Assembly: GCA_024655865.1 (NCBI GenBank)
Contig: JANLFM010000007.1
Location: forward strand, 31,245-87,477
Reading direction: 5' to 3'
Source: Caldisericota bacterium
GTDB taxonomy: Bacteria > Caldisericota > JANLFM01
DNA length: 56,233 bases
Part shown: positions 1 through 8,012 of the stretch, piece by piece
How positions within the stretch are numbered: position 1 is the stretch's first letter
Layout of the letters: the number at the start of each line of letters is the position of its first letter
Notes under the pieces: model-generated
What the model was told of the DNA's origin: nothing
Databases searched by the model: none
What the model saw: the letters and a program-made list of their open reading frames with translations, nothing else
Program-made: the position numbers and the translations under genes

Positions 1-45
1 TTCCCTAAATGGGTCCTCGCGGAGTACGGATTCAGGCTCCCATGA
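1..45 (+). CDS. C-terminal end of an upstream gene (partial)
   Basis: The frame starting at base 1 stays open and ends in TGA at 43-45, giving a tail of 14 residues ending in EYGFRLP. A second frame is also open, to a TAA at 64-66, so the assignment is tentative. The strong hairpin just downstream fits a gene ending here. Too little is present to name a product. Confidence 0.3.
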   Translation, partial: FPKWVLAEYGFRLP

Positions 46-64
46 ACGATTGTTGAAGCGAAGT

Positions 65-105
65 TAATGCAAAAGCTCCAGCCACAAGTTGGAGCTTTTG
101 CATTA
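65..105 (+). terminator. Strong hairpin, probable terminator of the upstream gene
   Basis: A perfect 16-bp inverted repeat (arms 65-80 and 90-105) surrounds a 9-base loop. There is no long T tract after it, although the right arm carries TTTT. It separates the truncated gene at the window start from the purine deaminase genes. Confidence 0.6.
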
Positions 106-258
106 TCCTGCTTCATTGGGATCCAGGGTTAATTAAAAAATATGGCAATCTGGATCGAAAAGCAAGATCCTTTCAAAAGTTAATCGGGTTGCCTTCCCTT
201 TTTCGGTTATTTAAACTAACCGGTGTTTAAACATCATTTCATAGAAGGAGGTCAAGAG

Positions 259-1629
259 GTGGCAGAAAAAACGCTACTTTCTAACGCTGGCATCGTAACT
301 ATGGATGCTCAGCGGCGCCAGTTCGATCACGGAGCCATCCTGATCGAGAATGACTGCATTAAGGAGTTAGGAAAAAGTAAAGACCTGTTCGAGAAATACG
401 CTTCTGAAGCCGAGATTGTGGATCTCCGCAACCGCTGGATACTCCCTGGGTTAATTAACACGCATGTGCACACCTCGCAGCAATTGGGCCGTGGCCTGGG
501 GGACGATGTCAGCCTTCTTACCTGGCTCCACGAAAGAATCTGGCCCTATGAAAGTGCAATGACGGAGGAGGACAGCTACATCTCAACTCTTCTCTGTGGA
601 ATCGAGCTGATCAAAAGCGGGGTTACCTGTTTTGCTGAGCCAGGAGGACAATTCGTGGATGGGATGGCCAGGGCAATCATGGAGTTGGGCATACGCGGGA
701 TATTGGCGCGCTCCACGATGGACTGCGGGGAAGGATTGCCTCCCAACTGGTGTGAAAGCACCGATCAGGCTCTCCAGGCCCAGGTGAATGCCTTAGAGCA
801 CTGGCATGGAAAGGCTAATGGCAGAATTAGAATCTGGTTCGGACTTCGTACCATTTTCAATAATTCCGACAACTTAATCACAAGGACCAAGGAGCTCGCG
901 GACCACTACGGAGTAGGCATCCATATGCACGTGGCGGAGATCAAGGAGGAGGTGGAGTTTGCTCAAAAAACTCGAGGGGCCACAACAGTCAAGCATTTAT
1001 TTAATCTAGGGGTTCTGGATGATAATTTCCTCGCCGTGCACTGCGTGTGGCTGACTGATGAGGAAATTGACCTTTTTGCCCAGAAAGGGGTAAAGGTTTC
1101 GCACAATCCCGCTGCAGCCATGCGCGTTTTGGGGTTTCCGAAGATTCCGGAGATGATCAAGAAAGGCATCTGCGTGAGCCTGGGGACAGATGGGGCCCCT
1201 TCCAACAACCGCATGACCTTAATCGATGAAATGTGGCTTACTTCCCTGATTCACAAAGGCCGATTGCTTGACCCCACTGTGATGCCCGCTCAAGAAATCT
1301 TAGCCATGGTCACCTTAAATGGAGCGAAATCCCTGCTTTTGGAAAGCGAGATCGGAAGCATTGAACCGGGAAAGAAGGCGGATTTAATTATCATAAATCC
1401 GAATACAGCTACTATGCTTCCCATGCACGATCCTATCGCCAACATGGTAACTTCTATGAGAGCGGAGAACGTGGAGAGCGTGATGGTGGACGGAAAGTGG
1501 GTTATGTGGGAAAGAGAAATCCTCACCGTGAACGAAGAGGAGATCCTTAAGGAAGCTCAAAGGAAAGCGGAATCCATTGTGAAGCGGGCGGGCATCTCAC
1601 TTCCAAGCAGATTCCCAAAAGTGGGATAA
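259..1629 (+). CDS. TRZ/ATZ-family amidohydrolase (purine or pterin-type deaminase)
   Basis: A metal-dependent deaminase of the amidohydrolase superfamily (456 aa), related to MTA/SAH, guanine and triazine deaminases. Visible motifs are the HVH metal pair in NTHVHTSQQLGRGL, the downstream metal histidines in HMHVAE and VHCVW, and the catalytic Asp in GTDGAPSNNR. The C-terminal PGKKADLIII strand is typical of the family. I chose the GTG at 259 because a perfect AGGAGG (246-251) lies 7 bases upstream; the ATG-like extension to 223 has no such site. It lies 28 bases before an adenine deaminase gene, so a nucleobase substrate is likely. It is a distant paralogue of the MTA deaminase at 52872, but its substrate cannot be read from sequence. 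Confidence 0.88.
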   Translation: MAEKTLLSNAGIVTMDAQRRQFDHGAILIENDCIKELGKSKDLFEKYASEAEIVDLRNRWILPGLINTHVHTSQQLGRGLGDDVSLLTWLHERIWPYESAMTEEDSYISTLLCGIELIKSGVTCFAEPGGQFVDGMARAIMELGIRGILARSTMDCGEGLPPNWCESTDQALQAQVNALEHWHGKANGRIRIWFGLRTIFNNSDNLITRTKELADHYGVGIHMHVAEIKEEVEFAQKTRGATTVKHLFNLGVLDDNFLAVHCVWLTDEEIDLFAQKGVKVSHNPAAAMRVLGFPKIPEMIKKGICVSLGTDGAPSNNRMTLIDEMWLTSLIHKGRLLDPTVMPAQEILAMVTLNGAKSLLLESEIGSIEPGKKADLIIINPNTATMLPMHDPIANMVTSMRAENVESVMVDGKWVMWEREILTVNEEEILKEAQRKAESIVKRAGISLPSRFPKVG

Positions 1630-1657
1630 AAACTAAACAGGCAAAAGGAGGAAAGCA

Positions 1658-3418
1658 ATGAAGAATCTGATTAAAGTAGCTCTGGGGCAGGAACCAGCAG
1701 ATTTGGTGGTGAAAAATGGCCAGATTGTAAATGTAGCCAGTGGAGAAATTTATCCAGGCGGAGTGGCGGTAGCAGGAGATAAAATTGCCGCCATTGGCGA
1801 CGTGGATTACACTATCGGCCCCAATACGCAAGTCGTTGATGCTCAAGGGGCTTTCATCACCCCGGGATTTGTGGAAGGGCATATTCATCCAGAAAGCAGC
1901 AATTTAAGCCTTCCGCGCTTTGCGGAAGTAGTTCTGGCCCATGGGACAACCAGCGTTTTCAGCGACCTGCATGAAATTGGAGTAGTAGGCGGTCTCCCTG
2001 CTATTGAGGCTTCTTTAAAAGAGGTGCGGCGTACTCTTTTAAAGTTATATTTTGTCATCCCCTCCCACGTTCCCTTTTCTCCAGGATTAGAGACAAGCGG
2101 TGGTCATATCGACTCCACGGTAATTGCAGAAAACATCCAGAGAGAAGATGTCGTTGGGCTTTCTGAAATCGTTTCTCTTTACGTGATATTTGGGCATCCC
2201 GATTTACTTCGTTCCATCGATCTCACTTCTCATCAAAGGAAAATCTTAGCGGGCCACGGACCGGAAACGCACGGTCCAGCCTGGAACGCTTTCGTAGCCA
2301 CGGGCATTTTCAACGATCATGAAGCCCTTTCGGTTGAGGAAGTGCTTTTAAGAGTGCGCAACGGCGTGCACGCTCAGCTTCGCCACAATTTGATCGTTCC
2401 TACTTTGCCGGAACTCCTTAAGGCTCTGACCGAGAAGCATGTTGACTCTCGCTTCCTTTCTCTGGTCACTGATGACACCAGCGCCGTAGCTTTAACTGAA
2501 AATGGACACTTAGATTATCTTGTTCGCCTGGCTTTGTCCCAGGGGGTGGATTTCGTCAAAGCCATTCAGATGGTGACCATAAACGCCGCCGCCTCCTTTA
2601 GGAAAGAAGATGAAATAGGCCTCCTAGCGCCCGGAAGGTATGCTGATATAAACATTACAAGCGGGCCCGAGGATTTCAAAGTCCTTTTAACCATCGCCAA
2701 CGGTAAAGTGGTAGCCAAAGAAAATCGCTTGATAGAGCCTCTTCCGGACATTTCCCACGACCCTCTTCTTTTAAACACCTTCCATTTGAAAGGAAAGATT
2801 GAAAGCCAGGACCTCCTTATCCCCGCTCCTCAAGGCGCAAGCAAGGTGAAAGTGCACTTCATGAAAACTCTCCCCTGGATTCCCATAACCGAGGGTGGGG
2901 AAGCAATCCTTCAAGTGGAATCCAATTTTATTGCCTGCGATCCTTCTCAGGATATTTTACACATCGCCGTCATAGAGAGGCACCAGGCAACAGGCAACAT
3001 CGGCAAAGCCTTCATCGGTGGGTTTGGCCTCAAACGCGGTGCTATGGCCTCAAGCATTGCTCACGATAATCATAACATTGTGGTTATGGGAGTTAATCCC
3101 CAGGATATGGCTGTGGCAGCAAACAGGGTAGCGGAGCTAGGTGGAGGAATAGTGCTCGCGGAAGGAGGAAAGGTAGTGGATGAAATTCCTCTTCCCATTG
3201 TAGGGCTGTTATCGGACCTGAATGCCTGGAGTTTTGCCCAGAGGAGAAAAGAAATCCTGGCTAAAGCCCGGGAAATGGGATGCCAGGTGCACGAGCCCTT
3301 TATGTTCCTCTCGTTTATCACCCTGGCAGCTTTGCCCGCCTTTGCCATTACCGATAAAGGATATGTTGATGTCTCAAAGCAGCAGTTCCTTGACCCGGTT
3401 TTAGGGGTAGCGGAATAA
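1658..3418 (+). CDS. ade: Adenine deaminase
   Basis: Converts adenine to hypoxanthine and ammonia in purine salvage; cytoplasmic metalloenzyme. The 586-aa length and two-part build fit Ade. An N-terminal amidohydrolase barrel has the metal motif GHIHPES and the SDLHEIG motif. The C-terminal Ade domain contains GFGLKRGAMASSIAHDNHNI, a family hallmark. A good AAAGGAGG precedes the ATG. It probably forms a two-gene operon with the deaminase upstream. The product hypoxanthine is also the base released by the MTA salvage operon at the far end of the window. Confidence 0.92.
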   Translation: MKNLIKVALGQEPADLVVKNGQIVNVASGEIYPGGVAVAGDKIAAIGDVDYTIGPNTQVVDAQGAFITPGFVEGHIHPESSNLSLPRFAEVVLAHGTTSVFSDLHEIGVVGGLPAIEASLKEVRRTLLKLYFVIPSHVPFSPGLETSGGHIDSTVIAENIQREDVVGLSEIVSLYVIFGHPDLLRSIDLTSHQRKILAGHGPETHGPAWNAFVATGIFNDHEALSVEEVLLRVRNGVHAQLRHNLIVPTLPELLKALTEKHVDSRFLSLVTDDTSAVALTENGHLDYLVRLALSQGVDFVKAIQMVTINAAASFRKEDEIGLLAPGRYADINITSGPEDFKVLLTIANGKVVAKENRLIEPLPDISHDPLLLNTFHLKGKIESQDLLIPAPQGASKVKVHFMKTLPWIPITEGGEAILQVESNFIACDPSQDILHIAVIERHQATGNIGKAFIGGFGLKRGAMASSIAHDNHNIVVMGVNPQDMAVAANRVAELGGGIVLAEGGKVVDEIPLPIVGLLSDLNAWSFAQRRKEILAKAREMGCQVHEPFMFLSFITLAALPAFAITDKGYVDVSKQQFLDPVLGVAE

Positions 3419-3484
3419 GAAAATGCCTCGCCGGACACTTCAACCCTAATTCTCAGGCGATATCCCCAGCTTTCTTCCTGGCGC

Positions 3485-3490
3485 TATAAT
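3485..3490 (+). promoter_or_regulatory. Perfect -10 box placing transcription start at the next ATG
   Basis: TATAAT sits only 9 bases before the ATG at 3500, so the expected start of transcription (about 3496-3499) is at or next to the start codon. No ribosome binding site is visible and no clear -35 box is seen. This suggests a leaderless or nearly leaderless mRNA for the primase-ligase gene. Confidence 0.55.
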
Positions 3491-3499
3491 AGATGTGCC

Positions 3500-4861
3500 A
3501 TGGAGTTCAACGAGAGGCACGTTAGGCTTTTTTACCGCCTGCTCAATCACAAAAACAATTCCGAGCTGCGCTTCCTGAAGCGTAGCCTTTACCCCGCTTT
3601 TCAGATCGTCAAGAGCGAGGAAGAGTTCCTTGAGGCCTGCAAGGCCTGGAACGGAAAAAGGAACATTTACGCCGGGATCAGGGATCGAGCTTTTGGTTTG
3701 AAAAGGTGCGCCACCGCTTCTGAAATCGTGGGTCTCCAGACTGTGATTCTGGATATTGACCCAATAAGGGAGGCGGAGACCCCCTCCAGGGAAGAAGAAC
3801 TGGAGAACGCCATCCGGGTTTCCGAAATAATGGCGCGGTGGTTTGAGGAACATGGATTCCAGAGACCGTACGGAGCGGTTACAGGAAACGGCACTTGCCT
3901 CTACTTTTCCCTGCCCTTTTATGAAGTCAATGAGGAAAACAGGGAAAGCGTTTCCTCAATGCTCGAAATATTTGAATCCCAAATGCGCCAGATTTTCAAG
4001 AAGGAGTTAAGGGAGCACAACTGCCGCATCGACAGCATGTATGACCTCCCCCGCATCACCAAAGTGATCGGGACCATGAGCATTAAGGGAGAAGAAAGTG
4101 AGGACCGACCCTGGCGTCTCTCCTTCTGGATTGAGGAGCCGGAGGAAAGACGGGTGGACGAAAAGCTCCTGGAATTTCTTTTAAATTTAAAGAAGGAAAG
4201 GAATACCCATTATTTCATAGAGGAAGAAAAATCTCCGGAGCAGAACGCCGCCTCTCCCGAGGCGCCCTTCCCTACCCCAAAATTAGATTTTGGCCCGGTC
4301 TGGTTGATGCAGCCCATCCCGTACTTCGGGGAAAAAACCCAGGGAGATTGGATCTGGGAGCCAAAAATCGATGGCTGGCGCATGCAAATAATCAAGGGGG
4401 AAAACGCTGTGGAGTTCTGGGGAAGGAGACTCGAGAGAAAACCAAACTGGACAGAAAAGCTCAAGGCGGTTCCAAAATCATCCCTTGCCTACCTACCACC
4501 CGGGACGATCCTGGATTGTGAACTCTACTGCGATCAGGGAAGGCGCTTCATCCCCTCCCTTTTTACCTCTCGGCCTAAGGGGCAGCCCATAATTTACGTT
4601 TTTGATCTCATTTTTTATAAGTGGGAGTTCGTGGGGAACCTTCCTCTTAAAAGAAGGAAGGAAATACTATCCGCTATTCCTTTCAGGGAGCCGCTTTATC
4701 TAGTTCTGGGGGGAAAGGTGGACAATTTAGAGCTGCGGCTCAAGGAAGCCGTCCTTTCCGGACATGAGGGGATAGTGATCAAGGAGCTAAACAGCCCCTA
4801 CCTTTTAGGAAAGGCCGCCCCCATGGCCACGGCGAACTGGAGAAAAATAAAACCGAGGTGA
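3500..4861 (+). CDS. Archaeo-eukaryotic primase-like / ATP-dependent DNA ligase fusion
   Basis: A 453-aa fusion of two DNA end-processing modules. Residues about 75-215 look like an AEP primase-polymerase: metal motif LDIDP (D85, D87), GNG at 129-131, and IDSMYDLPRI...GT (D178, R185). Motif II, usually GNGxH, reads GNGTC here, so the conserved His is a Cys (C133). Residues about 260-453 form a ligase nucleotidyltransferase domain: KIDG (K289 is the predicted AMP-accepting lysine), DCELY (E341), VFDLIFY, EGIVIKE and WRKIKP. The protein stops right after motif V, so the OB-fold usual in LigD-type ligases is missing. Domain order is polymerase-ligase, unlike many LigD proteins, and no Ku gene is nearby. 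A role in end joining or gap repair is inference. Confidence 0.85.
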   Translation: MEFNERHVRLFYRLLNHKNNSELRFLKRSLYPAFQIVKSEEEFLEACKAWNGKRNIYAGIRDRAFGLKRCATASEIVGLQTVILDIDPIREAETPSREEELENAIRVSEIMARWFEEHGFQRPYGAVTGNGTCLYFSLPFYEVNEENRESVSSMLEIFESQMRQIFKKELREHNCRIDSMYDLPRITKVIGTMSIKGEESEDRPWRLSFWIEEPEERRVDEKLLEFLLNLKKERNTHYFIEEEKSPEQNAASPEAPFPTPKLDFGPVWLMQPIPYFGEKTQGDWIWEPKIDGWRMQIIKGENAVEFWGRRLERKPNWTEKLKAVPKSSLAYLPPGTILDCELYCDQGRRFIPSLFTSRPKGQPIIYVFDLIFYKWEFVGNLPLKRRKEILSAIPFREPLYLVLGGKVDNLELRLKEAVLSGHEGIVIKELNSPYLLGKAAPMATANWRKIKPR

Positions 4862-4868
4862 GACAAAA

Positions 4869-5384
4869 ATGGCAGTAGGGAGATTTCAGGTGATGGCCAC
4901 CCTCCAGGCGGCCCGGGCGCATGTCCTGGGGAAACCGGTGGAGACGGCAAAAAGCTTTGGACTAAACCGCGCCATATTTTATGCCGCGGCAAAAAGAGGA
5001 TTTAAAGTAGTCAAGGGGGCTCGACCTCCAGAGGAAATTCTGGTAGCCAAAAGACCTCTCCCAGAGGAAAAGTTGAGGAAAATTCAGGAGAGCTTCAAGG
5101 TAGAGGAAATCGGGGACGAGATGGCCTACGCTGTGGAGTTGGATGGGAAGACTTATTACACCATCGGCAATGAAATCCAGACCGAGCAGGACTTCGAGAA
5201 GCAGATTGAGAAAAGATTTGGTGACAAATTCCAGGAGGCCTGGAACGAGGCTCTGGAAATCTGCCAGAGCTACGATCAGGGAGTCCTTCTCTCGCAACGC
5301 TACTTCTACGAGGTGATCTACAAGCCTAGGAGAGATGAGCTGGCTAAAAAGTGGGACGCCATGGTCCAGGGAAAGAAAGAGTAG
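4869..5384 (+). CDS. Uncharacterised protein, partner of the primase-ligase
   Basis: A 171-aa soluble protein I do not recognise. It begins 7 bases after the primase-ligase stop with a good GAGGTGAG site, so the two are almost surely co-transcribed. Residues about 5-50 are helical and Ala-rich with a short basic stretch, possibly DNA-binding. The middle has a small strand-rich segment (YAVELDGKTYYTIG), followed by an acidic-basic helical C-terminus. There is no transmembrane segment, signal peptide or Ku-like motif. The tight linkage suggests it acts with the fusion enzyme, perhaps as a DNA-binding or bridging subunit; this is inference only. Confidence 0.75.
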   Translation: MAVGRFQVMATLQAARAHVLGKPVETAKSFGLNRAIFYAAAKRGFKVVKGARPPEEILVAKRPLPEEKLRKIQESFKVEEIGDEMAYAVELDGKTYYTIGNEIQTEQDFEKQIEKRFGDKFQEAWNEALEICQSYDQGVLLSQRYFYEVIYKPRRDELAKKWDAMVQGKKE

Positions 5385-5782
5385 AGTATCCAGGGAATAG
5401 GATCAAAAGGGGGAAGAAACAGGCCCTGAAATGACTTCATTTGGCTCGAGGGGTAGATATTTCCATCTGGCTCGAGGTTGCCCTACCTTGTCGGGGAAAG
5501 AGTGCCCTGAGGGGCAAAATGGGTCATTTCTGAAGTGATGAAAACTGGCGCAAAGAGCAAAAAGCAGCGTTTTTCACCCCAGGGAGCTATAGAAAAACGT
5601 CCACTGCACCGGTAAGGCTTTCATAAGATCTCCAGGGAACGCCAGCAAATCGTATTAGGAGCTTCTTCGAGGTGTTTCTCGTTTCAGGAGAAGAAGGAGC
5701 AATTCAGGCAATGCAGGGATACCTTCATCTTCATCATGACGCCACGGCTTTATCCTTCCAGAATCTTGACAATTGGAAGTTC
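5385..5782. other. Intergenic region without a recognisable gene
   Basis: About 400 bases without a convincing reading frame on either strand. It holds two direct copies of TGGCTCGAGG (5442-5451 and 5468-5477). I see no terminator with a T tract. Confidence 0.4.
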
Positions 5783-5810
5783 TTGACAATTTATTCATCA
5801 ATGATAAAAT
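5783..5810 (+). promoter_or_regulatory. Sigma-A type promoter of the marR-aldo/keto reductase operon
   Basis: TTGACA (5783-5788), 16-base spacer, TAAAAT (5805-5810). A second TTGACA lies at 5766-5771. The predicted start of transcription falls inside the palindrome that follows. Confidence 0.75.
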
Positions 5811-5841
5811 TTAACAAATGATAATTATTATCAGATGTTAA
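5811..5841 (+). promoter_or_regulatory. Palindromic operator, likely MarR autoregulation site
   Basis: A 31-base imperfect palindrome with outer arms TTAACA/TGTTAA (5811-5816, 5836-5841) and inner arms GATAAT/ATTATC around a central T. It covers the predicted transcription start immediately after the -10 box, the usual place for a MarR repressor to bind its own promoter. Confidence 0.65.
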
Positions 5842-5861
5842 ATTCATTTCAGGAGGGAACA

Positions 5862-6323
5862 TTGGAAAAAGAGAAGAACACAACCGAGGAGCTTACCCAA
5901 CTTCTGGCATTAATTTTCCTCAAAGTGGGAGCCCACAAGACGAAAACTGGAAGCCGGCTGGGGCTTACCAACCTTCAACTGGAAGCTTTAGAATGGATTG
6001 CGGAACACGATGGTTCGGCACTTGGAGCCTTAGCCGAGGCTCGCTATTATCTCCGCCCTACTGCCACGAGGTTAGCGGACGCTCTGGAAAAGGAACAGCT
6101 CATTGAGAGGCGCCCTGACCCTGAAGACAGAAGGTCGGTAAAGCTCTTCATTACAGAAAAAGGGAAAGAGGCGATCATGAAGGTGCGGTCTGAGATTTCC
6201 TCGATTCTTGAAGAGATCCTAACTTTCATGGAGGAAAGGGATCAGAAAGCTCTCCTTCTAGGACTTAAAGCGCTGATCGAGGCCGATAAGAAGTTAGATC
6301 AGAAAAGGGAGAAAAAGAAATGA
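5862..6323 (+). CDS. MarR-family transcriptional regulator
   Basis: A 153-aa winged-helix regulator. The recognition-helix region reads LRPTATRLADALEKEQLIERR, and the wing is DPEDRRSVKLFITEKGKE, typical of MarR. The TTG at 5862 is chosen because AGGAGG (5851-5856) lies 5 bases before it; the ATG at 5835 lies inside the operator and has no binding site. The gene overlaps the aldo/keto reductase gene by 4 bases, so both are one operon, and the operator at 5811-5841 suggests it represses both. The ligand is unknown; the reductase suggests a reactive carbonyl or aromatic compound, which is inference. Confidence 0.88.
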   Translation: MEKEKNTTEELTQLLALIFLKVGAHKTKTGSRLGLTNLQLEALEWIAEHDGSALGALAEARYYLRPTATRLADALEKEQLIERRPDPEDRRSVKLFITEKGKEAIMKVRSEISSILEEILTFMEERDQKALLLGLKALIEADKKLDQKREKKK

Positions 6324-7477
6324 ATTATCGCACCCACAGGGGGTTTAGAGTCTCAGAAATTGGCATCGGTTGCTATGCCCTAAGCGGCGTCTATGGCCAC
6401 AAGGACCAGGATGAGTTCCAGCAAATGGTCCGTCGCGCCGTGGAGCTGGGGGTGAACTTTTTTGACACCGCGGGAAGTTACGGAGAGGAAGCGGAGGAGC
6501 TCTTGGGAAAGAGCCTTGCGCCCTTCAGGAAAAACGTCCTCATTTCCACAAAGGTGGGGGTGGTCGAGGGTACCAAATTTGACCTCACTTCAAGAAGCAT
6601 CCGCACCTTTTTGGAACGGAGCCTCAAACGCTTGAAAACGGACTGGATAGACATCCTTCAGGTGCATTTCGACGACCCCGATACCCCCGTCCAGGATACA
6701 GTGGCAACCCTGGAGGCTCTAAAAAATGAGGGAAAGATCCTTCAGTATGGAGTGGGGCATCTTCCTCCCGAGCGCGCGCTCGAGTACCTGGAGATAGGAA
6801 AGCCCTTTTCCCTGATGTTCGAGCTCTCCGCGGTCTCAAGGTCGGCTCGGCAGAGATTTTTTCCCCTCCTTGAAAAGTACGAAATCAAAGGAATCGCTTT
6901 TAGTGTCACAGGGCGAGGAATGCTGGCTTTCAAATCAGTGCCTGAAAGCTTTCCCCCGGGTGACTTAAGGAATTACGATCCCCTCTTCCAGAGGGACCTT
7001 CGGGCATCAGGAATGCGCGTGCGGCAAAAATTGGATGAGCTGGCCCGAAACTTAGGGAAAACTCTGGCTCAGGTGGCCATCGCCTGGGTTCTCTCGCATC
7101 CCCAAATAATCTGTGCCCTCTGCGGGCCATCCACAGTCCCACATCTTGAGGAGAACGTCAAAGCAAGCGGATGGCAAATACCGCCTGAGGAGCTCCGGAA
7201 GTTAGAGGCTTTACTCGAAGAGGAGGATAAACGCCTAGCCCGGGAAAGGCTTGAGACCACTACCCAAATTTTGAGCGCTTCTTCCTCGGGAGAGACGGAG
7301 AGCACTACTTTAATATACGCTCTCGACACGCTGATCGAGTTAGGATTCATCAAGGAAAAGGAGGGACTTCCCCTTTACCTGCGCATTATGCGCCTGGATG
7401 GGATGCCGCTTAATGAAAAAAGGGGGGCCTCACAAAGCATCAAGGATGAGTTATTAAGCTATCTAAATCCTGTGTGA
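6320..7477 (+). CDS. Aldo/keto reductase with C-terminal extension
   Basis: An NADPH-dependent oxidoreductase of the AKR superfamily (385 aa). The catalytic tetrad is visible: Asp and Tyr in FFDTAGSYG, Lys in ISTKVG and His in QVHFDD. The cofactor region near residue 270 contains LCGPSTVPHLEEN. The barrel ends near residue 310. A further 70 residues, Ser-rich and then helical (SASSSGETES onward), are not part of the usual fold; their role is unknown. It is translationally coupled to the MarR gene (ATGA overlap) and so likely induced by the compound that gene senses. Confidence 0.88.
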   Translation: MNYRTHRGFRVSEIGIGCYALSGVYGHKDQDEFQQMVRRAVELGVNFFDTAGSYGEEAEELLGKSLAPFRKNVLISTKVGVVEGTKFDLTSRSIRTFLERSLKRLKTDWIDILQVHFDDPDTPVQDTVATLEALKNEGKILQYGVGHLPPERALEYLEIGKPFSLMFELSAVSRSARQRFFPLLEKYEIKGIAFSVTGRGMLAFKSVPESFPPGDLRNYDPLFQRDLRASGMRVRQKLDELARNLGKTLAQVAIAWVLSHPQIICALCGPSTVPHLEENVKASGWQIPPEELRKLEALLEEEDKRLARERLETTTQILSASSSGETESTTLIYALDTLIELGFIKEKEGLPLYLRIMRLDGMPLNEKRGASQSIKDELLSYLNPV

Positions 7478-7532
7478 TCCCGGGAACTCTCCTTTAGTGC
7501 TCTACCTGGACGATAAATGAAAGGGTGGGCCA

Positions 7533-7896
7533 GCATAACGGCGGACTCACCCTCAATCTTGAATAGACGCCAGAGACCCCGAGGGTATATTGGGATCAAA
7601 ATCAACAGTCTCCTGGAGCTTCTCCTTGGGCATTTTTCCCATGGCTCTCGTTCATCTGCTCCGTGACCATAAGTAAGCTTCTCCACGGCCTCGGGTTAGG
7701 AAAAGAACTCAATCGCTGTCGTCCTCCTTTTTCCTCATTTCTCCACTTCTCTAAGGTACTGTTTGTAGATTATTGCAGACTCTCCTTGAAGGAAACAGGG
7801 CAGGCCTTTAACCGTTCCTTGTTTTTACCCAGCGCCTTGATGAACTTTTGCGCTTCCAGTATATTGCCTCCCTATTGATTCAATTTTTGGATCCAT
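7533..7896 (-). pseudogene. Decayed small gene remnant (tentative)
   Basis: The minus strand holds protein-like pieces in alternating frames. One begins at the ATG at 7896 (MDPKIESIG), continues after a shift as ILEAQKFIKALGKNKERLK, and further down come MPKEKLQETVDFDP and EGESAVMLAHPF. No single frame stays open. This looks like one or two short decayed genes between the reductase and the cysteine genes. I cannot name the family. The rest of 7478-8012 shows only the Rrf2 operator. Confidence 0.3.
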
Positions 7897-7970
7897 CGAC
7901 AGGAAGCCAAAGGTTTTAGGGTCGTCGCGCAGATTGCTTCACATACAGTGACAATTCACCGGGTTTATTG

Positions 7971-7996
7971 TATACTTTGTTGATCATATTAGTATA
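7971..7996 (+). promoter_or_regulatory. Inverted repeat, probable Rrf2/CymR-type operator
   Basis: TATACT (7971-7976) and AGTATA (7991-7996) are inverted with a 14-base spacer, just upstream of the rrf2 start at 8013. The position and AT-rich dyad fit autoregulation of the rrf2-cysK-cysE cluster by its first gene product. No strong separate -35/-10 pair can be assigned. Confidence 0.5.
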
Positions 7997-8012
7997 AATA
8001 TATGGAGGAACT

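Noticed and set aside
3446-3853. Minus-strand frame opposite the primase-ligase start
   Set aside because: The plus-strand frame carries clear catalytic motifs; the minus frame has no recognisable domain or start signal.
5442-5477. Two TGGCTCGAGG repeats as part of a CRISPR or iteron array
   Set aside because: Only two copies 26 bases apart; no further units or associated genes.
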